Shown here: positions 32,395-39,245 of the stretch, in pieces
Numbering within the stretch: the first letter of the stretch is position 1
How the letters are laid out: every line of letters starts with the position of its first letter
Assembly (NCBI GenBank): GCA_903825415.1
Contig: CAIKAN010000014.1
Coordinates: 1-45,370 of the forward strand
Length of the DNA: 45,370 nt
Direction of reading: 5' to 3'
From: an uncultured bacterium
Lineage (GTDB): Bacteria > Patescibacteriota > Minisyncoccia > Phycocordibacterales > PALSA-1337
Translations under genes and position numbers: made by a program
The notes under the pieces: generated by a model
The model's database searches: none
The model's input: only the letters and a program-made list of their open reading frames with translations
What the model was told of the DNA's origin: nothing

Positions 32395-32620
32395 AAATGG
32401 AAAACCCTACCAGATTGGTAGGGGCCGCGCGAAGTGAGGGAGGAAAGAAGAAGGAAGAAAGGACCGAAAGAACTGGGTGAAAGTGAATGAAAGGACGAAG
32501 AGATATGAGTTGGAGGTGTTACGTTGACACCGCTGAGAGTACCTGACGAATGTCTGGGTAGGCCAACTTAATCTCGTAGTCTTCTCGATCTTTTTCTTTC
32601 CTCAAAGAACTATTTACTAC
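32395..32620 (-). ncRNA. Candidate structured non-coding RNA gene
   Basis: The region has a strong minus-strand promoter (32654-32627) and, 225 bases on, a minus-strand terminator (CCCTACC-AATCT-GGTAGGG then TTTT at 32423-32399). Between them no ORF above 35 codons exists. The predicted transcript can fold: GAGGAAAGAA near its 5' end matches TTCTTTCCTC near its 3' end, and AGTTGG pairs with CCAACT enclosing two hairpins (one around AGAC-ATTC-GTC, one GGTGT/ACACC). The 3' half is pyrimidine rich. It does not show the conserved cores of RNase P RNA, tmRNA or SRP RNA. This accounts for most of the ~500-base gap between 32262 and 32760. Confidence 0.55.
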
Positions 32621-32626
32621 ACCCAT

Positions 32627-32654
32627 AGTATACGCGAATAAAGGAAAAAGTCAA
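32627..32654 (-). promoter_or_regulatory. Promoter of the candidate RNA gene
   Basis: On the minus strand TTGACT (32654-32649), 16-base spacer, TATACT (32632-32627). Confidence 0.7.
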
Positions 32655-32703
32655 CTAGACAAGGCCATTCCACCATTTCTTAATTTGCTACATCCACTCT
32701 CAA

Positions 32704-32735
32704 ACAAAAGCAGCTCCAGTAGATTCTGAAGCTGT
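32704..32735 (-). terminator. Intrinsic terminator of the NYN-domain gene
   Basis: On the minus strand CAGCTTC pairs with GGAGCTG around a ten-base loop, followed by CTTTTG. It lies about 25 bases beyond the stop codon at 32760. Confidence 0.65.
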
Positions 32736-32759
32736 TTTGGTGAATATGATGCGATCACA

Positions 32760-33293
32760 CTATTCCCTTTTTGTTCTAGATCCTCCAGACCTTAAAAGAT
32801 ATTTTCCAGGCTCATCATCTAGATCCATGAAATTGTCAGCTGCCTCAATGAGCTTCGCTGAGGTAGATTTGCCGAAGGAGACGACTTCAACCTGGCAGCC
32901 TTGATTCATCTGCAGGTATTCTACGAGTGGCACGAAGTCCCCGTCTCCTGTGATGAGAATGACGGAGTCCAATTTTGGTGAAAGTTTAACAGCATCGATC
33001 GCAAGCCCTACATCCCAGTCAGCCTTCTTGGCGCCGGAGCTGAAGATCTGGAGGTCCTTTACTTTCGTCTCGATGCCCATCTTGGTCAGAGCTTCAAAGA
33101 AGGCGTTCTCTTCGCCGGATTCCGTGGCGATTACGTATGCGACCGCGCGGACAAGCTTGCGCTCATCGAGCGCATCTTTGACGATCTGTCCGAAATTGAC
33201 CTTTGAATGATATAGATTCTTGCCGCTGTGATATAGATTTTGCGCATCGATATAAACGCCGACGCGCTGTTCCTTGTGTTTTATTATTGCCAT
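32760..33293 (-). CDS. NYN/LabA-like (DUF88) PIN-fold protein, probable RNase
   Basis: A 177-aa soluble protein with the NYN domain signature: GVYIDAQNLYH at the first strand (metal-binding Asp and Asn), KADWDVGLAIDA and VILITGDGDFVPLVEYL (acidic cluster). NYN domains are PIN-like nucleases thought to act on RNA. All expected acidic residues are present. Its promoter (TATAAT on the minus strand near 33343) gives a leader of about 45 bases. It lies downstream of rpsO in the same direction but separated by a repeat. Confidence 0.88.
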   Translation of the reverse strand: MAIIKHKEQRVGVYIDAQNLYHSGKNLYHSKVNFGQIVKDALDERKLVRAVAYVIATESGEENAFFEALTKMGIETKVKDLQIFSSGAKKADWDVGLAIDAVKLSPKLDSVILITGDGDFVPLVEYLQMNQGCQVEVVSFGKSTSAKLIEAADNFMDLDDEPGKYLLRSGGSRTKRE

Positions 33294-33357
33294 ATTTGTA
33301 TGAAAATGATTATTAGTAATTTATAAAAGTACCAGCATTATAGCTTTTTGAGTGATT

Positions 33358-33446
33358 AATAGCGAAGCGACTAGCCACTAGTGATTAGCCACTAGGGTTT
33401 TGCTGCTGGCGTCAACTAGTGGCTATACCCTAGTGGCCAATCACTA
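33358..33446. repeat. Palindromic repeat, TTAGCCACTAG family, copy 3
   Basis: Contains GACTAGCCACTAGTGATTAG and the complementary pieces ACTAGTGGCTA and CCCTAGTGGCCAATCACTA around a TTGCTGCTGGCGTC centre. It abuts the rpsO stop codon (33447) and probably helps end that transcript. Confidence 0.88.
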
Positions 33447-33713
33447 TTACTTCTTGAGATCCATCTTCTTCAAGATAGCTGTATAGCGTCGAGGGAAATT
33501 CTTGCGGAGATAGCCCAAATGGGTCTGGCGATCGGCGACCATGCCGAGCAAACCGCGTCGGCTATGATTGTCCTTTTTGTGCTTCTTCAAATGCTGGGTC
33601 AATTCATCGATCCTTTTGCTCAAAATGCCTATCTGAACTTCAGGAGAGCCTGTGTCTTTGTCGTGCATGGCGACTTCCTTCATAACTTTGGTCTTTTGGC
33701 GTGTTGATAACAT
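33447..33713 (-). CDS. rpsO: 30S ribosomal protein S15
   Basis: An 88-aa protein of the small subunit that binds 16S rRNA early in assembly. The family segment DTGSPEVQIGILSKRI, then HLKKHKKDNHSRRGLLGMV and the C-terminal RRYTAILKKM are all present, and the length is normal. A possible promoter (TTGCGC, 17 bases, TACTAT on the minus strand) ends eight bases before the ATG, so the leader would be very short; the autoregulatory S15-binding leader known in E. coli is therefore unlikely here. Confidence 0.97.
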   Translation of the reverse strand: MLSTRQKTKVMKEVAMHDKDTGSPEVQIGILSKRIDELTQHLKKHKKDNHSRRGLLGMVADRQTHLGYLRKNFPRRYTAILKKMDLKK

Positions 33714-33797
33714 GATTGGCTATAGTAGCATGAATGGGTAAACGGCGCAAGAGCGTGGCGCAGTAATCGCATTCTATGCCATGGTGCAATGATTTTC

Positions 33798-34286
33798 TCA
33801 CCTGTTGATCTCTCTTTCTGCCTCCTCCGCCAACTCTATCATATCCGCTACTTCCTTAATGGACAATTTTCTCGGTACAGTATCCTTTATACAGAATACT
33901 CCTATAGGATATAAATGAGTCTTATCATAGAGTTTCATGCCCGCATAAAAACGGATACGAGGCGCGCCTATGACCATCGGATTATCGAAGAATCTATTGT
34001 CTTTGAGAGTATCTTCGACAATGAAGACGTTTTCTGTCATCATAGCATGCCCGCAGAATGAGATATCTCTCGGGCCACAGCATACTCCACCTAGTCCTTG
34101 GCAAGATTTATACCATTCTTTGTCTCTATCTATCAGGGTTACAGTAGAGATAGGCACGTTGAACATCCTCACGGCCTTCCTGGTGATCTCATCGAAGCGC
34201 TCCTCTGGAGGAGTATTCAGTATCTTGAGCTTATATAGAGCCTTCAAGCGAGCATCTTCATTTTTTGGTATAGGAGCTAGGATCAT
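33798..34286 (-). CDS. Single GAF-domain protein
   Basis: A 162-aa soluble protein made of one GAF domain. The pattern is very typical: ARLKALYKLKILNTPPEERFDEIT, FNVPISTVTLIDRDKEWYKS, ISFCGHAMM, DTLKDNRFFDNPMVIGAPRIRFYAG and IGVFCIKDTVPRKLS. Stand-alone GAF domains of this type bind small molecules and often precede kinases or cyclases, but no output domain is attached. The start is the ATG at 34286, after a TATAAT box; a TTG upstream at 34307 lies within that box and is rejected. Confidence 0.9.
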   Translation of the reverse strand: MILAPIPKNEDARLKALYKLKILNTPPEERFDEITRKAVRMFNVPISTVTLIDRDKEWYKSCQGLGGVCCGPRDISFCGHAMMTENVFIVEDTLKDNRFFDNPMVIGAPRIRFYAGMKLYDKTHLYPIGVFCIKDTVPRKLSIKEVADMIELAEEAEREINR

Positions 34287-34335
34287 TTTCTTACTTATAT
34301 TATACAATATACACAGTTAACATCTAGTGGAGGCT

Positions 34336-34433
34336 GAGTGGGCATATCGCCTAAACGCCAAAACGAAATGGGAAACCACCGCCACAGATGTCTTGCTAAA
34401 TTCGGCTTTGGCGTTTAGGCGATATGCCCACTC
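34336..34433. repeat. 98-bp palindrome with 27-bp perfect arms
   Basis: 34336-34362 and 34407-34433 are perfect reverse complements (arm begins GAGTGGGCATATCGCC), and pairing continues outward with one mismatch. The 44-base centre is unpaired. No second copy is seen in the window. With the promoter below, it accounts for the gap between the GAF gene and the secreted-protein gene. Confidence 0.95.
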
Positions 34434-34459
34434 GGCTTAGTACAGATGTTGACACAAAG

Positions 34460-34488
34460 TGGACGGAGGGTCCAAATAGCGCTATAAT
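34460..34488 (+). promoter_or_regulatory. Promoter of the secreted-protein operon
   Basis: TGGACG (34460-34465), 17-base spacer, TATAAT (34483-34488). The leader to the ATG at 34546 is about 50 bases. Confidence 0.5.
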
Positions 34489-34545
34489 GCCCTAGCTATC
34501 ATATTTGTGATATATGAGGCGCAGTTATTTATAAATAACCAAAAC

Positions 34546-35292
34546 ATGAATAAAACATTTCGCTTTTGTGGCGCAATAGCTCTCATCTTGGCGCTATCTC
34601 TCCCGATGACGATTCATGCGCAAGATGCTTATATATCATCATCAGATGCCGATCAAAAGGCTGCTCTGACCAAGGATGCTGGACAGAACTCTTCTATCCA
34701 GAATACGATCAGACAGAAGATGCGTTCGGTTGAAGACAAATATCAGGTTGGCCTTCAGAATGTCAGGAGCAATCAGGAAGGCAGGAATCTGATATTGAGA
34801 TCTATCAAAGCCCCCAAAAAGAATCAGATAATGATCGTGCCTCCGACTATTACTTCTGATACGGTTCAACCCCCAAAAGAGAGCGTCCCTGTCACATCAT
34901 CAGGCATGCGACACGATAATCTTTTCAAGACGCATAGGACAGGTGTCGTGAGTGAACTCTCTACGGCTATTTCCAAACTCAAACAGGTAGGAGAAAGAGT
35001 CGTCTCGAGGATACAAAAAGATGAGCAGGGCGGTAAAGATATGACTGCCACTAGGAATCTCATGCTCATATTCGGTCAGAAGATCGCCGATGCTGAGCAG
35101 TCTATAAGCGTTTTCTCGGCCACTTCCACGGATGCTTCTTCAGGTATGACAGCAGATGATATAGCTGTCTTAAAGCAGAACTACGAAATCTCTGTTAAGG
35201 CTGTCGATGTTGTCAGACAGGCTCTACAAGATGTCATTCAGAATATCGTGGGCCCAGCTTCTCCTGCTCAAACGACTAAGAATAGTCAGTAA
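34546..35292 (+). CDS. Secreted helical protein, function unknown
   Basis: A 248-aa protein with a clear Sec signal peptide: basic start MNKTFRF, hydrophobic core GAIALILALSLP and a cleavage site after IHA (about residue 25). The mature part is polar and largely helical, with Q/K-rich stretches, and contains no recognised domain. Helical regions around residues 40-75 and 125-180 could form coiled coils. The upstream frame start at 34507 is rejected since the signal peptide begins at 34546. The next gene, 18 bases on, encodes a membrane-anchored protein, so the two are probably an envelope operon. Confidence 0.7.
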   Translation: MNKTFRFCGAIALILALSLPMTIHAQDAYISSSDADQKAALTKDAGQNSSIQNTIRQKMRSVEDKYQVGLQNVRSNQEGRNLILRSIKAPKKNQIMIVPPTITSDTVQPPKESVPVTSSGMRHDNLFKTHRTGVVSELSTAISKLKQVGERVVSRIQKDEQGGKDMTATRNLMLIFGQKIADAEQSISVFSATSTDASSGMTADDIAVLKQNYEISVKAVDVVRQALQDVIQNIVGPASPAQTTKNSQ

Positions 35293-35310
35293 TTTCCTCT
35301 TGGAAATATT

Positions 35311-35670
35311 ATGGAAACAAATCTTTCACAGCCAGCGGCAGAGCCTTTGGAAAAGGCCTATGAGAAAAAAGCTGATGTCCAATGTCCGACTAATAAGCCT
35401 AGTAGAAAAGTCGGGCCGATCGTGGCTACCTTAGTCGTAGTCGTCATCCTTGTTATCGTGGCTATAGTCTTATTCGCTTCGCGTACAAATCAGCAAGTCA
35501 TGCCTACGGGCTCCGTCTCAAATGCATCAGCTAGTTCTACAGCCTCTTATGATCAGGCGTCTTCGACCGCTCCTACCGTTAAGCCTATAACCAATACTGC
35601 CGATGATGTACAGTCATTGCAGAACGATCTCGATAAAGCTACTCAGGGAGTTGGGTCGCAGAAGTTTTAG
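35311..35670 (+). CDS. Single-helix membrane protein, function unknown
   Basis: A 119-aa protein with a polar N-terminal ~35 residues, one strong membrane helix (residues 37-57, valine/isoleucine rich) and a Ser/Thr/Ala-rich tail of about 60 residues. The tail composition is typical of an unstructured extracytoplasmic linker. It follows the secreted protein gene closely and is followed by a long hairpin that begins 15 bases after its stop. No family recognised. Confidence 0.6.
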   Translation: METNLSQPAAEPLEKAYEKKADVQCPTNKPSRKVGPIVATLVVVVILVIVAIVLFASRTNQQVMPTGSVSNASASSTASYDQASSTAPTVKPITNTADDVQSLQNDLDKATQGVGSQKF

Positions 35671-35684
35671 ACATGTGGGACTCC

Positions 35685-35839
35685 GAGGCACTTGGTAATA
35701 TCTTCTTTTTCGTCCGGCAAAATCGCCTACACCAATTGCAACCATATCTTGCCTTACCGGAGGCGGAAAGATATGGGCAATTGTAGTTTCGGCTCAGATC
35801 GCATTGCCGGACTCAAAATAAGATATTATCAAGTGCCTT
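35685..35839. repeat. Long hairpin element with conserved 51-nt core, copy 1
   Basis: The core 35733-35783 (CAATTG ... CAATTG) aligns without gaps to 40832-40882 with five differences. The core stem CCATATCTT / AAGATATGG differs from copy 2 by an A-T in place of G-C, a compensatory change. Outer arms (AGGCACTTG... and GTCCGGCAA...) pair with CAAGTGCCT and TTGCCGGAC on the other side, but are unlike the outer arms of copy 2. Confidence 0.9.
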
Positions 35840-35844
35840 CCAAC

Positions 35845-35873
35845 TTGCGTACCCCGCCCTGAATCTGTAAACT
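35845..35873 (+). promoter_or_regulatory. Leaderless promoter of tig
   Basis: TTGCGT (35845-35850), 17-base spacer, TAAACT (35868-35873). The ATG is seven bases after the -10 box. Confidence 0.5.
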
Positions 35874-35880
35874 GCTTTTT

Positions 35881-36954
35881 ATGACAACAACACAAAAAAC
35901 CTTTGATACTGCTACTATCAGTAAGCTCGATAAGTCTCGCGTAGAAGTCGTCGGTTCTATTCCAGCCGAGACTTGGGAGAGATTCAGGAGTGAAGCTATA
36001 AAGCATATAAATGGATCCGTGAAGATAGACGGTTTCCGCAATGGCATGGTTCCCGAAAGCGTCCTTATCGCCAAAGTCGGTGAGATGGCTATCCTCGAAG
36101 AGATGGCCGAGCTCGCTCTATCCAAAGCCTATCTCGATATCCTAATCGAGAATAAGATTGACGCTATCGGCCGCCCAGAAGTCCATATCACCAAGCTCGC
36201 CAAAGGAAACGCTTTGGAATTCAAGGCTATCACTTCCGTGACGCCAGAGGTCAAGCTTCCCGATTACAAGAAGATCGCAAGCGATGAGATCGCCAAGTCT
36301 CCAAAAGATGAAGAGAAAGTCACCGATCAAGATGTCGAAGATGCTATCCTCCGCATCCGCAAAGCCCACGCATCCCATGAGGGGCATGATCACGAGAAGA
36401 TGAGCACCGAGGAGCATGACAAAGCTATTATGGCCAATCTCCCTGAATTGACTGATGATTTCGTGAAGAAGCTGGGAGAGTTCAAGGATATACCTGATTT
36501 CAAGAATAAGCTCTCCTTGATGGTCGAGGAAGAGAAGCGCGACGCCGCTCGCGAGAAGAGGCGCATCCGCATCGCCGATGCCATTGTCGAAAAGGCTACT
36601 ATAGAATTACCAGAGGTCATGATTCAAAGTGAACTCGATCGAAGCGAGGCACAATTCAAGGCTGATATAGAGCGCATGGGAGTCAAGCTCGAGGATTATC
36701 TGAAGTACGCCAAGAAGTCTCTAGAAGAGATCCGCAAAGAATGGCAGCCTAGCGCCGAGAAGAAAGCCAAGCTTCAGCTGATATTGAACGAGATCGCCAA
36801 GGCGGAAAAGATCGCTCCAGAGCCGAAAGAAGTGCAGGAGGAAGTCGATCGTATCGTCGCTGTCTACAAAGATGCCGATCGCGAGCATGCCGCTGCTTAT
36901 GCAGAAACCGTTCTTACTAATGAGAAAGTCTTTCAGTGGTTGGAGAGGGCTTAG
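35881..36954 (+). CDS. tig: Trigger factor lacking the PPIase domain
   Basis: A 357-aa ribosome-associated chaperone. The N-terminal ribosome-binding domain (residues 1-125) has the loop GFRNGMVPESV, equivalent to the GFR-x-G-x-VP signature, although the second lysine of the usual GFRKGKVP is Met here. The C-terminal chaperone arms begin near PELTDDFVKKLGEF and run to the end. The peptidyl-prolyl isomerase domain that usually lies between (about 80-90 residues) is missing; a short His-rich linker (SHEGHDHEKMSTEEHD, residues 165-180) takes its place. The protein should still shelter nascent chains. In many bacteria tig lies near clpP, as it does here, though on the opposite strand. Confidence 0.92.
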   Translation: MTTTQKTFDTATISKLDKSRVEVVGSIPAETWERFRSEAIKHINGSVKIDGFRNGMVPESVLIAKVGEMAILEEMAELALSKAYLDILIENKIDAIGRPEVHITKLAKGNALEFKAITSVTPEVKLPDYKKIASDEIAKSPKDEEKVTDQDVEDAILRIRKAHASHEGHDHEKMSTEEHDKAIMANLPELTDDFVKKLGEFKDIPDFKNKLSLMVEEEKRDAAREKRRIRIADAIVEKATIELPEVMIQSELDRSEAQFKADIERMGVKLEDYLKYAKKSLEEIRKEWQPSAEKKAKLQLILNEIAKAEKIAPEPKEVQEEVDRIVAVYKDADREHAAAYAETVLTNEKVFQWLERA

Positions 36955-36963
36955 TAGTCTATT

Positions 36964-37056
36964 CCGAAGGTCCGACCTTCGGCAGCATACCTAGTTCAAA
37001 ACTAGGCAATGTTTTAGCTGTATTTTGAGGCTTCGGCGAAGGTCCGACCTTCGCCG
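36964..37056. repeat. Two GAAGGTCCGACCTTC palindromes between tig and rsmE
   Basis: Copies at 36966-36980 and 37038-37052, with arms extended to nine (CCGAAGGTC) and eleven (CGGCGAAGGTC) bases. They share the AGGTCCGACCT core with the 15-mers inside dnaG and rsmE. Between them is a separate perfect hairpin, CCTAGTT-CAA-AACTAGG (36990-37006). The convergent tig and rsmE genes flank the block, so it may terminate both. Confidence 0.9.
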
Positions 37057-37071
37057 TGAAATCTGCGGAAA

Positions 37072-37866
37072 TCAGAACACCACCTGCGAGAGGATAACGA
37101 CTACCGCTGTTTCAGCTCGCAAAACCTGGCTCCCTAGACAAATGACGGGTATTTTATTCTCGTGAAACAAACTTATCTCATCGGGAGACCAGCCTCCTTC
37201 TGGGCCTATGAAAACTGCTATCGGGAGGTCCGACCTCCCGAATTTCTGGAGGTCCGACCTCCAGGATACTCCCTCTGTGTGGAAAGCTATCGATTTGGTA
37301 TTTACCGGAATCAAATGACCGCTCGAATGTCCATCGGGTTCGATCTCTTTTGACTCGGTATCTGAATGAGCAGCGCTATTACCAAGCGAGGCACGATCGA
37401 CTATCAGTTCATTCAAGGAGATTATTCCATGAATGGTAGGCACACTCCCTCTCCCGCTCTGCTCGCTCGCTTCAAGAGCGATCTTTTTCAGGCGTTCCTC
37501 ATTCAAGGACTTCTTCTCGCTCCTTTCGGAAATGACGGGAATGATATGGGTCACGCCCAATTCTGTGGCTTTCTCCACTATCCATTCAAAGTTATCTTTT
37601 TTCACTATCGATGCGCATAGGTAGATATCTCGCGTTGGCATATATCGGCTCTTCATTGTTTCTTTGATAATGAAAGATGCCGAATCTTTTTGTAAGTCTA
37701 AGATAGAGCAGATGAAATCGTTTCCTGATCCATCGAACAAGACGACCTCATCGCCCTTCTTCAGACGGAAGACATGCGAAAGCTGATTCACCATATCTTT
37801 TCCTTGAATGGTGATCTCTTCGGTCACGCCTAGTTTTTCATTCACGAAGAAGCGGTGCAGACGCAT
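37072..37866 (-). CDS. rsmE: 16S rRNA (uracil-1498-N3)-methyltransferase RsmE
   Basis: A 264-aa SPOUT methyltransferase for m3U1498 of 16S rRNA. RLHRFFV at the N-terminus (PUA-like domain), HVFRLKKGDEVVLFDG, the segment EWIVEKATELGVTHIIPVISERS, LEASEQSGRGSVP and the cofactor-knot motifs FIGPEGGWSPDEI and LGSQVLRAETAVVV are all conserved. Residues about 160-214 are longer than usual; the last part is encoded by two GGAGGTCCGACCTCC palindromes (37224-37262), giving SWRSDLQKFGRSDL directly before the knot strand. It starts one base after the clpP stop codon, so the two genes are co-transcribed. Confidence 0.95.
   Translation of the reverse strand: MRLHRFFVNEKLGVTEEITIQGKDMVNQLSHVFRLKKGDEVVLFDGSGNDFICSILDLQKDSASFIIKETMKSRYMPTRDIYLCASIVKKDNFEWIVEKATELGVTHIIPVISERSEKKSLNEERLKKIALEASEQSGRGSVPTIHGIISLNELIVDRASLGNSAAHSDTESKEIEPDGHSSGHLIPVNTKSIAFHTEGVSWRSDLQKFGRSDLPIAVFIGPEGGWSPDEISLFHENKIPVICLGSQVLRAETAVVVILSQVVF
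37224..37262 (-). repeat. Two GGAGGTCCGACCTCC palindromes in frame in rsmE
   Basis: Exact copies at 37224-37238 and 37248-37262, 24 bases (eight codons) apart. On the coding strand they add two RSDL-containing units to RsmE next to the cofactor-binding knot. The same 15-mer is found twice in dnaG, but read in another frame and giving different residues (GGPTS). Confidence 0.95.
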
Positions 37867-37867
37867 T

Positions 37868-38452
37868 TTATTTCTTTGCAGAGGAGAGGACGTGATCGAC
37901 GATGCCGTATTTTTTGGAATCTTCTGCGCTCATGAAGAAATCGCGGTCGACATCTTTCTCGATCTTTGAGAGAGGCTGCCCTGTCGACTTGGTTAGCATC
38001 TTGTTGAGGTTCTCGCGGGACTTGATGATATGTTTGGCGCTGATCTCGATATCTGAAGCTTGGCCTTCGGTTCCTCCTGACGGCTGATGGATCATGACCT
38101 CTGAATTGGGCAGAGCATAGCGCTTCCCTTTCGTCCCTGAAGCCAAGATGACGGCGGCCATAGAAGCGGCAATCCCCACGCAATGAGTGGCGATATCATT
38201 CTTGATCAGATTCATGGTATCGATGATGGCGAGACCTGCGGTGATCATGCCTCCTGGCGAATTGATATACATATTTATCTCTTTCTTGGGGTCCTCGCTT
38301 TGCAAGAATAGGAGCTGGGCGATGATAAGATTGGCCATATGGTCATCTATGGGTCCGCCCAAGAAGACGATATTGTCTTTCAACAGGCGCGAGTATATGT
38401 CGTAGGCCCTCTCTCCGAAGCTGCTCTTTTCTATGACGGTTGGTATTAGCAT
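37868..38452 (-). CDS. clpP: ATP-dependent Clp protease proteolytic subunit
   Basis: A 194-aa serine peptidase that forms the barrel degraded-protein chamber with ClpX or ClpA-type unfoldases. Catalytic Ser97 lies in GIAASMAAV, His122 in MIHQPSGG and Asp171 in [13 protein letters not shown]. Length and motif order are normal. The ATG at 38452 starts the conserved [23 protein letters not shown] block (given here in two parts: LIPTVIEKS and [12 protein letters not shown]); an upstream frame start at 38494 adds 14 unrelated residues. rsmE follows one base later. Confidence 0.97.
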   Translation of the reverse strand: MLIPTVIEKSSFGERAYDIYSRLLKDNIVFLGGPIDDHMANLIIAQLLFLQSEDPKKEINMYINSPGGMITAGLAIIDTMNLIKNDIATHCVGIAASMAAVILASGTKGKRYALPNSEVMIHQPSGGTEGQASDIEISAKHIIKSRENLNKMLTKSTGQPLSKIEKDVDRDFFMSAEDSKKYGIVDHVLSSAKK

Positions 38453-38514
38453 GATTGTGTCAGTTAATTGAATAGTATGAAAAGAGTCTAACACTGAAAT
38501 ATGAGGAAGTCAAA

Positions 38515-38544
38515 GAAAAAAGACGCATCGTTCAGATGCGGCTT
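38515..38544 (-). terminator. Intrinsic terminator of the gene at 38565
   Basis: On the minus strand GCATC-TGAAC-GATGC with a short extension forms the stem, followed by GTCTTTTTT. Confidence 0.8.
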
Positions 38545-38564
38545 TGAACTGACAGTGGCGATGG

Positions 38565-39011
38565 TTAGGTTTTCGGCGTCTCCCCCAGTTGCGTCGAAAC
38601 ATACTGAAGTAATCTGATTGCCCGTATCTTTTGATCAGACATGACCATTGAACAGAAATCGATTAAGGCTTGGAAATTAGGACTGTATCCCTCGATGATA
38701 AACTCCAGACCGGATGTCATTGGGGTATATTCCAATTTGACGATTGTACGTTCTTCCCCGAGTACAACGTACGCTTGGGTGACCATAAGAAGGCTGTTCA
38801 GGTTCTCGATGGCGCCGATAATCCTGAAGTTCGACCCTTGGGACATCGTCGGTTTTGGTAATCTACCTGTCGCTGCCAACACAAGAAACTCTGAACGGTT
38901 AGTATCTCCCCGAGCCTGTTCAATTGCCTGCAAGTCAGCTTTGCTCAAACTGATCGATATCTGCGTGGACGTATCTGCCCGTTGTGAATGACGGTTTTCG
39001 CTCATATACAA
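38565..39011 (-). CDS. Protein with a ribbon-helix-helix-like N-terminus
   Basis: A 148-aa soluble protein. Residues about 16-50 (TQISISLSKADLQAIEQA, then a turn and SEFLVLAATG) fit a ribbon-helix-helix DNA-binding fold: a short strand with alternating polar residues followed by two helices. The remaining ~95 residues form an alpha/beta region of unknown type. It could be a small transcription regulator. An ATG two codons later (39005) is an equal start choice. It has its own strong promoter and terminator and is unlinked to clpP. Confidence 0.55.
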   Translation of the reverse strand: MYMSENRHSQRADTSTQISISLSKADLQAIEQARGDTNRSEFLVLAATGRLPKPTMSQGSNFRIIGAIENLNSLLMVTQAYVVLGEERTIVKLEYTPMTSGLEFIIEGYSPNFQALIDFCSMVMSDQKIRAIRLLQYVSTQLGETPKT

Positions 39012-39039
39012 GTGATTTGTTTCGGTTATTCTTCTTCAG

Positions 39040-39067
39040 ATTATGCATGAATATTTTGATTTGTCAA
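39040..39067 (-). promoter_or_regulatory. Promoter of the ribbon-helix-helix-like gene
   Basis: On the minus strand TTGACA (39067-39062), 16-base spacer, CATAAT (39045-39040), with an extended -10 TG. The leader is about 28 bases. Confidence 0.7.
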
Positions 39068-39245
39068 TTACTGGACAACTCCCCCTCCCATGTTATAAGA
39101 TGACATTGTTACCATTTAATTTTTGACACCGCTTTAAAGGACTAGTGACACCAAATTATTTATGAAACTTTCAGGAAATAGCACACGACAAAAGACTCAT
39201 AATAACCTTATTTCACCTTAGTTCTAGGAGCGGGTCACACCGCAT

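Noticed and set aside
32395-32620. RNase P RNA, tmRNA or SRP RNA for the candidate RNA gene
   Set aside because: The conserved core motifs of these RNAs are not visible on either strand; kept as an unassigned RNA.
32518-32626. A 35-codon minus-strand ORF beginning ATGGGTGTAGTA at the start of the candidate RNA
   Set aside because: Its ATG directly follows the -10 box and lies before the expected transcription start, so it would not be in the transcript; too short to claim as a gene.
5047-33446. CRISPR array
   Set aside because: Repeats are palindromic, scattered one per gap, and have no regular spacers or cas genes.
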